A stretch of DNA of 42,029 bases from positions 1 through 42,029 of the forward strand of contig JANYJA010000001.1 in the NCBI GenBank assembly GCA_025358575.1. Reading direction: 5' to 3'. Numbering within the stretch: the first letter of the stretch is position 1; each line of letters starts with the position of its first letter. The position numbers and the translations under genes are program-made. This stretch comes from Terriglobia bacterium (GTDB lineage Bacteria; Acidobacteriota; Terriglobia; Bryobacterales; Bryobacteraceae). Of the stretch, positions 8,357 through 15,892 are shown piece after piece. A model generated the notes under the pieces. That model was not told the DNA's origin, ran no database searches, and saw only the letters and a list, made by a program, of their open reading frames with translations.

Positions 8357-9648
8357 GGACCGTTTACACCAAGATTCTGTTTTGGTCTTTTGGGACCTTG
8401 GTGCTCTCGCTGGCCGCGTTTGCCGGAGTTACGAGTTTTCTATCGTGGCGCGCATTCGACGGCGGCTCAGCATTTCGCCGGGTGCATGAATTTGAATTTG
8501 AAGCCGCGGTGCACGCTTATGAGACGGGAGGGAACCGAGAACTGGCTGACAATATTCATGCAATCGAGCGGCATTTCGGCGAGAAATTTTATTTAACGGA
8601 CTCAAAAGGTATCGATGTGCTTTCGGGCGAAGACCTTTCCAGTGCGCTCGCCGCGGTGGGAACCGCGAAAATGCCGGTCCGCACAAAGTACGGTTTCCTG
8701 GTCTTGCATTCTGGTCAAGGGTCGCGATATCGATTGCTTGTGAAACTCCATCCGCCCCGGTTCGATCCCTGGAGTTTTCTGTATTACGTGCCGATTCTGT
8801 TGGCCGTCGCGGGTTTGAGCTGGCTGCTCGCGGTGAATATTGCATCGCCATTGCGCCAAGTGGCCGCCGTCGTCCACCGGTTCGGGGCAGGCGATTTAGA
8901 CGCGCGAGTGAATGTGCGGCGTCACGATGAGATTGGCGATTTGGCGCGCGCGTTCAATCAAATGGCGGAGCGGCTACAGATCCTACTTACTTCCGAAAGG
9001 CGGCTATTGCAGGATATCTCGCATGAATTGCGTTCCCCGCTGGCACGCCTCAGCTTCGCGACGGAATTGATCCGGACAGCGTCCGACCAAGATGCCGCCG
9101 TGGCGCGTCTGCGCAAAGAGATCTGCCGGCTCACGGATCTTGTCGGCGGGCTGGTGCAGGTCACGCGGGCGGAGGGCGATCTTTCGGAGAGGAACCTGAA
9201 TGAGCTTTCGCTGGATGAGTTGGTGAAGGATGTTGCCGCGAGTTGCCAGTTGGAGGCGGCGGCGCGCGCGTGCAGAATCGACGTGGAAGCCTCGACCCCT
9301 GTGATGCTGCACGGGGACGCGGAGTTGCTGCGGCGGGCGATTGAGAATGTGCTCCGCAATGCGGTTCGCTACGCGCCGGAAGCGACTCTCGTGGAGGTAG
9401 AACTGACGAAGCACAATGGGAGCGCAAACATCTCGGTGCGCGACCGCGGCCCGGGCGTGCCGGAGGAGATGCTGCCCAAGATTTTCATGCCGTTTTATCG
9501 CGTCGACCCATCGCGCGACAGTGCCACGGGCGGCGTGGGGTTGGGACTCGCCATCGCGCAACGCGCGGTGATGCTGCACCACGGGCAGCTTACGGCGCAC
9601 AACGCGCATCCGGGTTTACAGGTCGATATAGAAATTCAGCTAGGGTAG
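8353..9648 (+). CDS. CpxA-like sensor histidine kinase
   Basis: The start is placed at ATG 8353, overlapping the regulator stop; the upstream extension belongs to the regulator's last codons. The 431-residue protein has membrane helix 1 (ILFWSFGTLVLSLAAFAGVTSFL), a sensor segment of about 110 residues outside the membrane, helix 2 (FLYYVPILLAVAGLSWLLAVNIA), HAMP (about 155-210, ending AFNQMAERL), a HisKA domain with His224 in QDISHELRSPLARLSF, and HATPase_c with ENVLRNAVRYAP, RDRGPGVPEEMLPKIF and GVGLGLAIAQRAV. It should autophosphorylate on His224 and pass the phosphate to Asp57 of the preceding protein. Confidence 0.95.
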   Translation: MRTVYTKILFWSFGTLVLSLAAFAGVTSFLSWRAFDGGSAFRRVHEFEFEAAVHAYETGGNRELADNIHAIERHFGEKFYLTDSKGIDVLSGEDLSSALAAVGTAKMPVRTKYGFLVLHSGQGSRYRLLVKLHPPRFDPWSFLYYVPILLAVAGLSWLLAVNIASPLRQVAAVVHRFGAGDLDARVNVRRHDEIGDLARAFNQMAERLQILLTSERRLLQDISHELRSPLARLSFATELIRTASDQDAAVARLRKEICRLTDLVGGLVQVTRAEGDLSERNLNELSLDELVKDVAASCQLEAAARACRIDVEASTPVMLHGDAELLRRAIENVLRNAVRYAPEATLVEVELTKHNGSANISVRDRGPGVPEEMLPKIFMPFYRVDPSRDSATGGVGLGLAIAQRAVMLHHGQLTAHNAHPGLQVDIEIQLG

Positions 9649-9691
9649 GAGCTTGGGAACAACTGGCACATTACCTGCGTAGGAAAAGGTG

Positions 9692-9895
9692 ATGGCCGCT
9701 TTTCTTCTCTGGTGCTTATTGTTGGTGCTGTCCTGGCCGCTGGCGCTTTTCGCGCTGGTGATCTATCCAATTGTCTGGTTGATTTTGCTGCCATTTCGAC
9801 TGATTGGGATTGCGGTGGGCGGAATTCTGGAAATCGTGACCGCGCTCATCACGCTCCCGCTTCGCGTGTTGAGACCGTCGCGGCGCGCGTATTAA
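9692..9895 (+). CDS. Small membrane protein, 67 residues, function unknown
   Basis: The ATG at 9692 follows AGGAAAAGG by a few bases, a good ribosome-binding site; a GTG one codon earlier is less likely. The protein is almost entirely hydrophobic, with two helices (FLLWCLLLVLSWPLALFALVIYPIVWLI and LIGIAVGGILEIVTALITLP) and a basic C-terminus (RVLRPSRRAY). It lies 43 bases after the kinase gene on the same strand and may be part of that operon. I recognise no family. Confidence 0.6.
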   Translation: MAAFLLWCLLLVLSWPLALFALVIYPIVWLILLPFRLIGIAVGGILEIVTALITLPLRVLRPSRRAY

Positions 9896-9901
9896 ATCGG
9901 G

Positions 9902-9990
9902 TGGTGCTGGAGGTGGGGGTCGAACCCACATACCGAGTGAACGATGCGGGATTTTGAGTCCCGTGCGTCTGCCAGTTCCGCCACTCCAGC
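9902..9990 (-). tRNA. tRNA-Leu (anticodon CAA)
   Basis: The minus strand folds as a class II tRNA. The acceptor pairs GCTGGAG (5') with CTCCAGC (3'), with discriminator A and an encoded CCA at the 3' end. The D-arm is GGCGGAACTGGCAGACGC. The anticodon stem CGGGA/TCCCG encloses loop CTCAAAA, giving anticodon CAA (reads UUG). A variable arm follows, then a T-arm with GGTTCGACCCC. The start lies only 28 bases after the stop of the PEP-CTERM gene on the same strand, so its promoter must lie within that gene or the two are cotranscribed. Confidence 0.97.
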
Positions 9991-10018
9991 GGGTAGAACT
10001 CTCTCAGTATAACCCCGC

Positions 10019-10843
10019 TCAGGCGCGGCGTTTGCGTGCAACAAAAAGGAACGCAGTGGCGATTCCCGCAAGCGCGAAAGTGGCGGGCTCTGGCGCGGCC
10101 GTCGTCCCCGAAAAGGGCACCGCACCGAGAACCGTGGAAAGCGCGGCGTCTTGAGGGCCGACCACAGTGCCCGCGCCGGTCGCCGTGTTTAGGGTGACGA
10201 TTGGACCGGGACCAAAGCCTGTGTTCGGGTCTGCCGTGAAGCCATAGAGCGTGTTGCCGGAGAAAAAGATCGAAAAGACGAGAAATCCGTTATCCCCAAT
10301 CAGTGTAGCCGCCCCGGTCGTGGTGTTTACAGTGTATAGGCCGGAGGTAGTAGCGGCCGTCGCAGCCACCATATAAAGCTGGCTGGTGGAGCTGAAAACC
10401 GCGGCATCTCCAATAAAGTTAGTGCCGAAATCACCGACCGGAGTGGTGGCTCCAGTCGAGCTATTAACCGAATAGAGCGTGGTCGCACTCTCACCGAAGA
10501 GAGCGCCATCGGAGCGGAAGTTTACGGCCACGGGGACTCCGGTGCCTAAAGGCGTAATCTGGGCGGTTGTGGCGTTCAGAGTCACCAGCGTTCCCGAGCC
10601 ATCCTGAGAGTAAAGGATGCCACCCGGAGAAAGCGTCAGCGAGTTCAAGGTGCGGTCGGTGTTTCCGATCGAAGTAAACGTTCCCGAAGTCAAATCAATG
10701 GTCCCGAATTGGTTGGAAGCCGACACTACGTAAGCGAAAGGACTGGCATGGAGGCCGGAAGCCAGGGTTAACAGCGTGAATACAGCGAGGGCACCGATTT
10801 TAGCTAGTGGTTGAATCAGAACTGGGAAAGTATTAATACGCAC
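10019..10843 (-). CDS. PEP-CTERM sorting domain protein with five propeller-like repeats
   Basis: The protein is 274 residues and starts at a GTG preceded by AAGGAGA at good spacing. A signal peptide of about 33 residues ends ...LASGLHA. The mature part has five copies of a strand motif spaced about 40-50 residues apart: TIDLTSGTFTSIGN, TLNATTAQITPLGT, SVNSSTGATTPVGD, TVNTTTGAATLIGD and TLNTATGAGTVVGP. This looks like beta-propeller blades. The C-terminal 24 residues are a PEP-CTERM signal: PEP at 251, a hydrophobic helix, then RKRRA. Such proteins are cut and sorted by an exosortase, usually linked to exopolysaccharide or biofilm. No exosortase is in this window. Confidence 0.9.
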   Translation of the reverse strand: MRINTFPVLIQPLAKIGALAVFTLLTLASGLHASPFAYVVSASNQFGTIDLTSGTFTSIGNTDRTLNSLTLSPGGILYSQDGSGTLVTLNATTAQITPLGTGVPVAVNFRSDGALFGESATTLYSVNSSTGATTPVGDFGTNFIGDAAVFSSTSQLYMVAATAATTSGLYTVNTTTGAATLIGDNGFLVFSIFFSGNTLYGFTADPNTGFGPGPIVTLNTATGAGTVVGPQDAALSTVLGAVPFSGTTAAPEPATFALAGIATAFLFVARKRRA

Positions 10844-10934
10844 GAGAACGTCTCCTTGGGAACGATAAGCGTTGAGAATATCACATTCCAGACTTCAGAG
10901 AGAGATTTTTCTCACATTTCGCACTAATTTATCC

Positions 10935-12455
10935 ATGCCCCTCTTCAAAACCCGGACTGCCGCAGTATACGGAATCGACGCTCATCCGATTGACGTAGAG
11001 GTAGACCTTTATAAGTCAGGGATGGCAAAAGACTTCGTGCTAGTGGGAATGCCGGACACGGCGGTGCGGGAAAGCCGGGAGCGGATTAAGTCCGCTCTGA
11101 TGAATTCAGGGTTCGGCTATCCAAATAAAGCGGTGACCATCAATTTGGCTCCGGCCAACGTGCGCAAGGAAGGCGCGGGGTTCGACCTTCCAATGGCGCT
11201 GGGGATTCTGGGCGCAATGGGGTCGTTGAAGGGGCTTGACGAACATCTGCTAATTGGCGAGCTGTCGCTGGACGGAGCCATTCGTCCAATTCGGGGCGCC
11301 CTGTCGATCGCGGTATGTGCGCGACAGCAGGGGATCCGGAATCTGATTCTGCCTTTTGAGAACGCGGCGGAAGCTTCCGTGGTCCGAGATGTAAAGGTAT
11401 TTGGCGTTCGCAGTCTGGCGGAAGTGATGGCGCTATTGAACCGCCCCGAGGAGTTTGCTCATTCCGAGCCTCTACCCCACCTGACGCCCGCGCGAGAAGA
11501 CGCGCTGCACGATTTTGCGGATGTTCGAGGGCAGACCACGGCGAAACGTGCGCTTCAGGTGGCCGCGGCCGGTGGACACAATGTGCTGATGATTGGGCCT
11601 CCTGGTTCGGGCAAGACCATGTTGGCCAAGCGGCTCGCGGGCGTGCTCCCGGTACTCACTTTTGCGGAGGCGATTGAGACCACGAAGATTCACAGTATTT
11701 CCGGGGTGCTGACGCCAGGCGGCGGGCTGCTGCAGCAGAGGCCCTTTCGAGCACCGCATCACACCATCTCCGATGCGGGGTTGATTGGGGGTGGTGTGGG
11801 ATCACCTCGTCCGGGCGAGGTGAGTCTGGCTCACAATGGTCTGCTCTTTCTGGATGAATTCCCGGAGTTTCCGCGCAACGTGTTGGAACTGTTGAGGCAG
11901 CCGTTGGAGGAGCTTTCGGTTACCATAGCGCGGTCAAATATGACGCTGAATTTCCCGGCGAATTTCATGCTGGTGGCGGCGATGAACCCGTGCCCATGCG
12001 GATTTTATGGCGATGCGACGCGCGAGTGCCGGTGCACGCCGGGAATTATTCAGCGCTACTTGGGAAAGATCAGCGGTCCGCTGCTGGACCGGATTGACAT
12101 CAATATTGAGGTGCCGGCCGTTCCTTATAAAGAGCTGCGTGGAAACCACGTAAGCGAGACCTCGGCAGACATCCGCCGGCGGGTGGATGAGGCGCGGATA
12201 GTGCAGAATGCGCGCGGGTTTTATAACTCCCGGATGCCTTCTCGGCAAATACGGCAAATTTGCGTGCTCGACGACACGGGGGAACGTACGCTCGAAATGG
12301 CGGTGCGTAAGATGAGTCTCTCGGCGCGGGCGCATGACCGGATTCTGAAGGTGGCGCGGACCATCGCGGACTTGGATCACTCGGCGGGGGTCTCGGCCAA
12401 GCACGTGGCGGAAGCGGTGCAGTACCGGAGTCTGGATCGGAATTATTGGTGTTAG
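10935..12455 (+). CDS. comM: YifB/ComM family Mg chelatase-like AAA+ ATPase
   Basis: The start is ATG 10935 ([13 protein letters not shown]), which gives 506 residues, the usual family length; the open frame extends 21 codons further upstream without family similarity. Domains in order: a Lon protease-like N-terminal ChlI domain ([36 protein letters not shown]), a Mg chelatase AAA+ domain with Walker A GPPGSGKT at about 221-228, [11 protein letters not shown] and Walker B LLFLDEF, then a Cys-rich PCPCGFYGD...CRCTPG segment and a C-terminal helical domain. ComM is a hexameric helicase that promotes branch migration during natural transformation. No other competence gene is nearby. Confidence 0.95.
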   Translation: MPLFKTRTAAVYGIDAHPIDVEVDLYKSGMAKDFVLVGMPDTAVRESRERIKSALMNSGFGYPNKAVTINLAPANVRKEGAGFDLPMALGILGAMGSLKGLDEHLLIGELSLDGAIRPIRGALSIAVCARQQGIRNLILPFENAAEASVVRDVKVFGVRSLAEVMALLNRPEEFAHSEPLPHLTPAREDALHDFADVRGQTTAKRALQVAAAGGHNVLMIGPPGSGKTMLAKRLAGVLPVLTFAEAIETTKIHSISGVLTPGGGLLQQRPFRAPHHTISDAGLIGGGVGSPRPGEVSLAHNGLLFLDEFPEFPRNVLELLRQPLEELSVTIARSNMTLNFPANFMLVAAMNPCPCGFYGDATRECRCTPGIIQRYLGKISGPLLDRIDINIEVPAVPYKELRGNHVSETSADIRRRVDEARIVQNARGFYNSRMPSRQIRQICVLDDTGERTLEMAVRKMSLSARAHDRILKVARTIADLDHSAGVSAKHVAEAVQYRSLDRNYWC

Positions 12456-12547
12456 GCGGAGATTCGTCTGGTGAAACGGAACAAGCATTCGCGTCACTAC
12501 TCATGTTCAGCGACCGCGTGATCGGTTGACTGAACAAGGAGGACGCA

Positions 12548-13108
12548 GTGAAGAAAACTGAAATGTCGGAGGCGACCAAGGCGCTCGAAGCCGCGATCGC
12601 TCCGCTGAAAGATAAAGAGGCGCACGCTGCCAGGGAAGCGGCAACTAAGCAGCTTGCGACGGAACTTTCTAAACGGCACAGAATCTTGGGCGTCGAGTTG
12701 CGCGTCGAAAAGCCCGCGCATTCCGCGGCACCCAAACGTCAGATAGCAGTGTTGGTAGTCGATTACACGCAGCGGCGCGTGATTGAAGTGCTAACCGCGG
12801 ACGGAAGGGTCATCAAGGTGTCGGACCTGGACGGGTTCCAACCCGCTCCCATTCCCGAAGAGATTGAGGAAGCCCAAGATCTCGCTCAAGCCGACGAGCG
12901 TCTCGCTCGCATTCTCGAAAACGACGATGTTTTTGTCAGCGCATTCTCACCCCACCGGTCGGCGGAACGCAAAGACCGCGAAATCGGATTACGGTATGCG
13001 ATTTCTGAATCGGCACGTGACATCCGCATTCTGGCGGAAGCGGTGGTGGACCTCTCCGACCTGAAGCTGGTCCACGTGGAAAATTTTGAAACGGGAGAGA
13101 GGGACTAA
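12548..13108 (+). CDS. Copper amine oxidase N-terminal (N2/N3-type) domain protein, split from the catalytic part
   Basis: The 186-residue protein starts at a GTG after a strong AAGGAGG. Residues about 65-185 resemble the N3 domain of copper amine oxidases: a strand pair (RQIAVLVVDYTQRRVIEVLTADG), DGFQPAPIPEEIEEAQDLAQADERLARIL, and a final strand VVDLSDLKLVHVE. The first 60 residues could be a reduced N2. In known enzymes these domains flank the catalytic domain in one chain. Here the frame stops at TAA 13106-13108 and, after one codon, continues in the same frame with the catalytic-domain ORF. It is therefore either one subunit of a two-chain enzyme or the front half of a gene hit by a nonsense mutation. 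There is no signal peptide. Confidence 0.75.
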   Translation: MKKTEMSEATKALEAAIAPLKDKEAHAAREAATKQLATELSKRHRILGVELRVEKPAHSAAPKRQIAVLVVDYTQRRVIEVLTADGRVIKVSDLDGFQPAPIPEEIEEAQDLAQADERLARILENDDVFVSAFSPHRSAERKDREIGLRYAISESARDIRILAEAVVDLSDLKLVHVENFETGERD

Positions 13109-13111
13109 GCC

Positions 13112-14137
13112 ATGGCGACATTTGGAGATTTTCATCATGAGACCGGAGCGGGATGGTCGGTGTATTGGAGAATTCCGGTTTTCTCCGGCGGCGGGCTTGA
13201 AATCTGGTGGGCCGATTTTCAGGGGCATCGCGTGATGTGGCGCGGAAGCCAGCCCTTCGCGATTGTTCCCTATCACGGCGGAAGTCCGACTTACAAAGAC
13301 GGAGTTGACGCACAGTGCGGCGGTGCTCCGTTCACAACGTTAAAGCACGGTGCCCCGAACAGCTTTGCTCCCTGGAAGAATCCGGGGCCTTATATCGCGG
13401 GCGCCGATACCGATGCAGTGGTCGTGACCACCACGCCCGCAGGCGACTTCGACCCGGCAACCCTCGTAATCACCGCAAAATTTCAGTGCGGCTGGTATCA
13501 ATACGTTCATCGCTGGGAATTTACGAGCGATGGCGATATCCATCCGAGCGTTGCGATGGGCGGTCATCTGAATCCAAATAAGCCCAGCGTGGCGCATATC
13601 CACAGCATGTACTTCCGGATCGATCTCGATATCGACGGGCAGTATCCGCATGACGTATGCGAGGAATTCGATCACAACAATTTCAGCGCTGCTGGCGATA
13701 AGTGGACCGCGCTTAGCGCGCAGGGCAAGCAGCTTCACGACATCGCGAGAGCGCGGAAGTGGCGCGTCCGAAGCACCACTTCTCAGAACAACCTTAAGCA
13801 ATTCCGGGCTTACGAGATTGAACTGCCGCGTATGGCCGGCCCGGATAAATACTCAACTGGAGACGTTTGGGCGACCATCTATCGCGGTGACGGTTTCCAG
13901 TTTGGTGAAAACGTTGGGGCCGCATGCACGGACGAAGAGCTCACCACCAGTTATGCAGTGGGGCCACTGCATCCCGCTACAACCGGCGACGACATCGTGC
14001 TGTGGGTTGTGGTGCGTCACCATCACGAACCGAGAAATCTTGGTGAAGAAGCGGATCACCTTCCGTATCACTACGAAGATTTTTCGATTGTGCCGCGAAG
14101 TTTCATCGATGTCCATTCGGCGACTGGCGGGCAGTGA
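13112..14137 (+). CDS. Copper amine oxidase catalytic-domain protein (divergent, separate ORF)
   Basis: The 341-residue protein begins at ATG 13112, three bases after the upstream TAA and in the same frame, with GAGAGGG about 8 bases before it. It aligns by eye with the catalytic domain of copper amine oxidases. IVPYHGGSPTYKDGVD matches the segment with the catalytic base (Asp66). FQCGWYQYVHRWEF matches the topaquinone site, with Tyr129 as precursor but W-Y-Q-Y instead of N-Y-D/E-Y. HIHSMYFRIDLDIDG gives two copper ligands (His162, His164). VLWVVVRHHHEPR gives the third (His305). The domain is shorter than the usual ~400 residues, with shorter spacing between motifs. The expected activity is oxidative deamination of a primary amine, in the cytosol as no signal peptide is seen. 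Confidence 0.82.
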   Translation: MATFGDFHHETGAGWSVYWRIPVFSGGGLEIWWADFQGHRVMWRGSQPFAIVPYHGGSPTYKDGVDAQCGGAPFTTLKHGAPNSFAPWKNPGPYIAGADTDAVVVTTTPAGDFDPATLVITAKFQCGWYQYVHRWEFTSDGDIHPSVAMGGHLNPNKPSVAHIHSMYFRIDLDIDGQYPHDVCEEFDHNNFSAAGDKWTALSAQGKQLHDIARARKWRVRSTTSQNNLKQFRAYEIELPRMAGPDKYSTGDVWATIYRGDGFQFGENVGAACTDEELTTSYAVGPLHPATTGDDIVLWVVVRHHHEPRNLGEEADHLPYHYEDFSIVPRSFIDVHSATGGQ

Positions 14138-14218
14138 GCCGATCTTCATTCCATTCATAACGGCGCGTCACCGTGAAGACGAGGCGCGCCCTCCCGCCGA
14201 TCTCTGGACCGATTTCGA

Positions 14219-14674
14219 TCACTTTTGCACAATCGAGGCCTTTAATGGCCCCAATATTTCGAGCAATTGTCGTTTCTCTTTCGAGGGCACTTCAAGGTTG
14301 TCGAGCACGGCAATAAGGTCTTGCACGACGGCGTCAAACGCCTCGCTCGTCACGGCCCGCCCTTTGTGAGCGGCGACCATATCGCGACCGGTGTAGTTAC
14401 ACGGACCCCCGGTATTCTGGCAGATGAAGTCGGACAGTTTGGACTTGTAGGCCGCGGCGTTAGCAGAGCTCGCAGCGGCCTGGGCGAACCAGTTATTCAC
14501 ACGATCGTCCAGCAAGATCCGATCAACAAGATCGCTCGCTACGGCCTGAATAGCAGACTGTCCTCCTAAACGCACATATAGCGATTTTCCGATCTCAGCC
14601 GCTTGAAGTCCGCAGACAAGACTTAGATTGGCTGCAAGAACCAAGCCAGTGGACTTCCATACTTTAATTTTCAT
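14219..14674 (-). CDS. Exported group 1 truncated haemoglobin
   Basis: The 151-residue protein has a signal peptide (VWKSTGLVLAANLSLVCGLQAA, cut near residue 26) followed by a group I 2/2 globin. Visible elements are LYVRLGGQSAIQAVASDLVDRILLDDRVNNWF, the E/F region FICQNTGGPCNYTGRDM, proximal haem ligand His103 in VAAHKG, and helices G/H (EAFDAVVQDLIAVLDN, VPSKEKRQLLEILGPLK). Cys85 and Cys92 flank the glycine turn. Group I truncated globins bind O2 and NO. Most are cytosolic, while this one should act outside the inner membrane. It is convergent with the amine oxidase genes and has no operon partner. Confidence 0.92.
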   Translation of the reverse strand: MKIKVWKSTGLVLAANLSLVCGLQAAEIGKSLYVRLGGQSAIQAVASDLVDRILLDDRVNNWFAQAAASSANAAAYKSKLSDFICQNTGGPCNYTGRDMVAAHKGRAVTSEAFDAVVQDLIAVLDNLEVPSKEKRQLLEILGPLKASIVQK

Positions 14675-14865
14675 AGTGTCCTATTTTAGTTATTCCGGAA
14701 CAGAACGTCGAGAGCCAGGCCAGCAGCTATCGAATTGGAATCAAAATAGCATAAAGGCGGGAAACACCGACTGACATCTCCGATGAATCCCGGGGCGAAC
14801 GACGCTCATTCAAAGATTGCGGAAGCGTGCCGTCTTAGCACGCAGCGGGATATGATGGCGTCGTG

Positions 14866-15846
14866 ATGAATCGAAGACAGTTGTTGCAGGCAGGCGGAGC
14901 AGTGGCGGCCACGGCGGCAGGGAGCCGTCTATCGGCGCAAACGGCGTCGGCGAAGAATCGGGATGAGGGATATCCAAAGCTGTCGATGATTACGCGCTAT
15001 TCGCCGCAGCGTTTGGCGTTCGCCGGAAAGGCGGGATATGAGTGCGTCGAAATCGTTATCAGCGACGCGTTCGGACCTCAGAAGCTTTCCGATTCGGACA
15101 TCGAGAAGGTGCTGGCGACGGCCAAGCAAGCGGGCGTCCGGATTCTCAGTATCGAGGCAGGGTGGATCAACCACATCGATAAAGATCAGCGGAAGCGGCG
15201 CGAGAATAATGCGGAGTTCTTGCGCTGTCTCGAACTGGGTCACCGCCTCGGATGCACTTTTGTGGGCACTCTCAGTGGTGGAATGCCGGGGGCGCCGCTC
15301 GACGAACAGGTGAAGGCGTTCGTCGACGTGTTGAACGAACAGTACGCGCCGGTGTGCGAGAAGCTGAATCTTCGGATGGGCTGGGAGAACTATCCACACG
15401 AAGAGAATTTCGCCACCGTTCCGGCTACTTGGAAGAAAGTGCTAGACCGGGTCCCAAGTAAACAGGTTGGACTCGAGTTCGATCCGTCGCATCTAGTGCG
15501 CCAGTTCATCGATCCGGTGAAGGCGGCGTGGGATTTCCGCGACCGCATTTATGGCTTTCACGCGAAAGACACGGAGATCATTCAACCGGTTTTGCAGCAG
15601 GTCGGGATTCATGGCAATCACTGGTGGCGTTATCGCATTCCAGGGCAGGGGTCGGTGGCGTGGCCAAAGCTGTTCAACGTGCTGCTGGAGGCGCGCTATG
15701 ACGGCGCGGTGTCGGTGGAGCATGAAGACGATTTTTACGATGAGCCGGGCGGGGACAAGAATGATGAATTGGCGGCTTCGCGGAAACGGGGTTTCGTGCT
15801 AGCCGCGAATTTTATACGCCAGTATCTTCCCGCGCCCGTGCGCTGA
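14866..15846 (+). CDS. Exported sugar phosphate isomerase/epimerase-like TIM barrel protein
   Basis: The protein is 326 residues from ATG 14866; a GTG one codon upstream is possible. The N-terminus MNRRQLLQAGGAVAATAAGSRLSAQ looks like a Tat signal (Arg3-Arg4). The mature part is a xylose isomerase-like barrel: KAGYECVEIVI, ILSIEAGWINHI, LGCTFVGTLSGG, LRMGWENYP with a metal-binding Glu, VGLEFDPSHLV with Asp and His, IYGFHAKDTEI, and GAVSVEHEDDF with a final Glu. Such proteins isomerise or epimerise sugars with a divalent metal. It lies 46 bases upstream of the first DUF1549 gene on the same strand and is probably the first gene of that operon. The substrate is unknown. Confidence 0.88.
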   Translation: MNRRQLLQAGGAVAATAAGSRLSAQTASAKNRDEGYPKLSMITRYSPQRLAFAGKAGYECVEIVISDAFGPQKLSDSDIEKVLATAKQAGVRILSIEAGWINHIDKDQRKRRENNAEFLRCLELGHRLGCTFVGTLSGGMPGAPLDEQVKAFVDVLNEQYAPVCEKLNLRMGWENYPHEENFATVPATWKKVLDRVPSKQVGLEFDPSHLVRQFIDPVKAAWDFRDRIYGFHAKDTEIIQPVLQQVGIHGNHWWRYRIPGQGSVAWPKLFNVLLEARYDGAVSVEHEDDFYDEPGGDKNDELAASRKRGFVLAANFIRQYLPAPVR

Positions 15847-15892
15847 GACGGACGGCGATATCATAGTATTTATTCCCTGGAGGCCCAGCATT

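Noticed and set aside
13106-13108. Recoding of the TAA between the amine oxidase ORFs as a sense codon
   Set aside because: TAA is not used for Sec or Pyl, and an independent ribosome-binding site precedes the next ATG.
14160-14190. Possible terminator with GGCGCG/CGCGCC arms after the amine oxidase gene
   Set aside because: The loop is 17 bases and no T-run follows; too weak to call.
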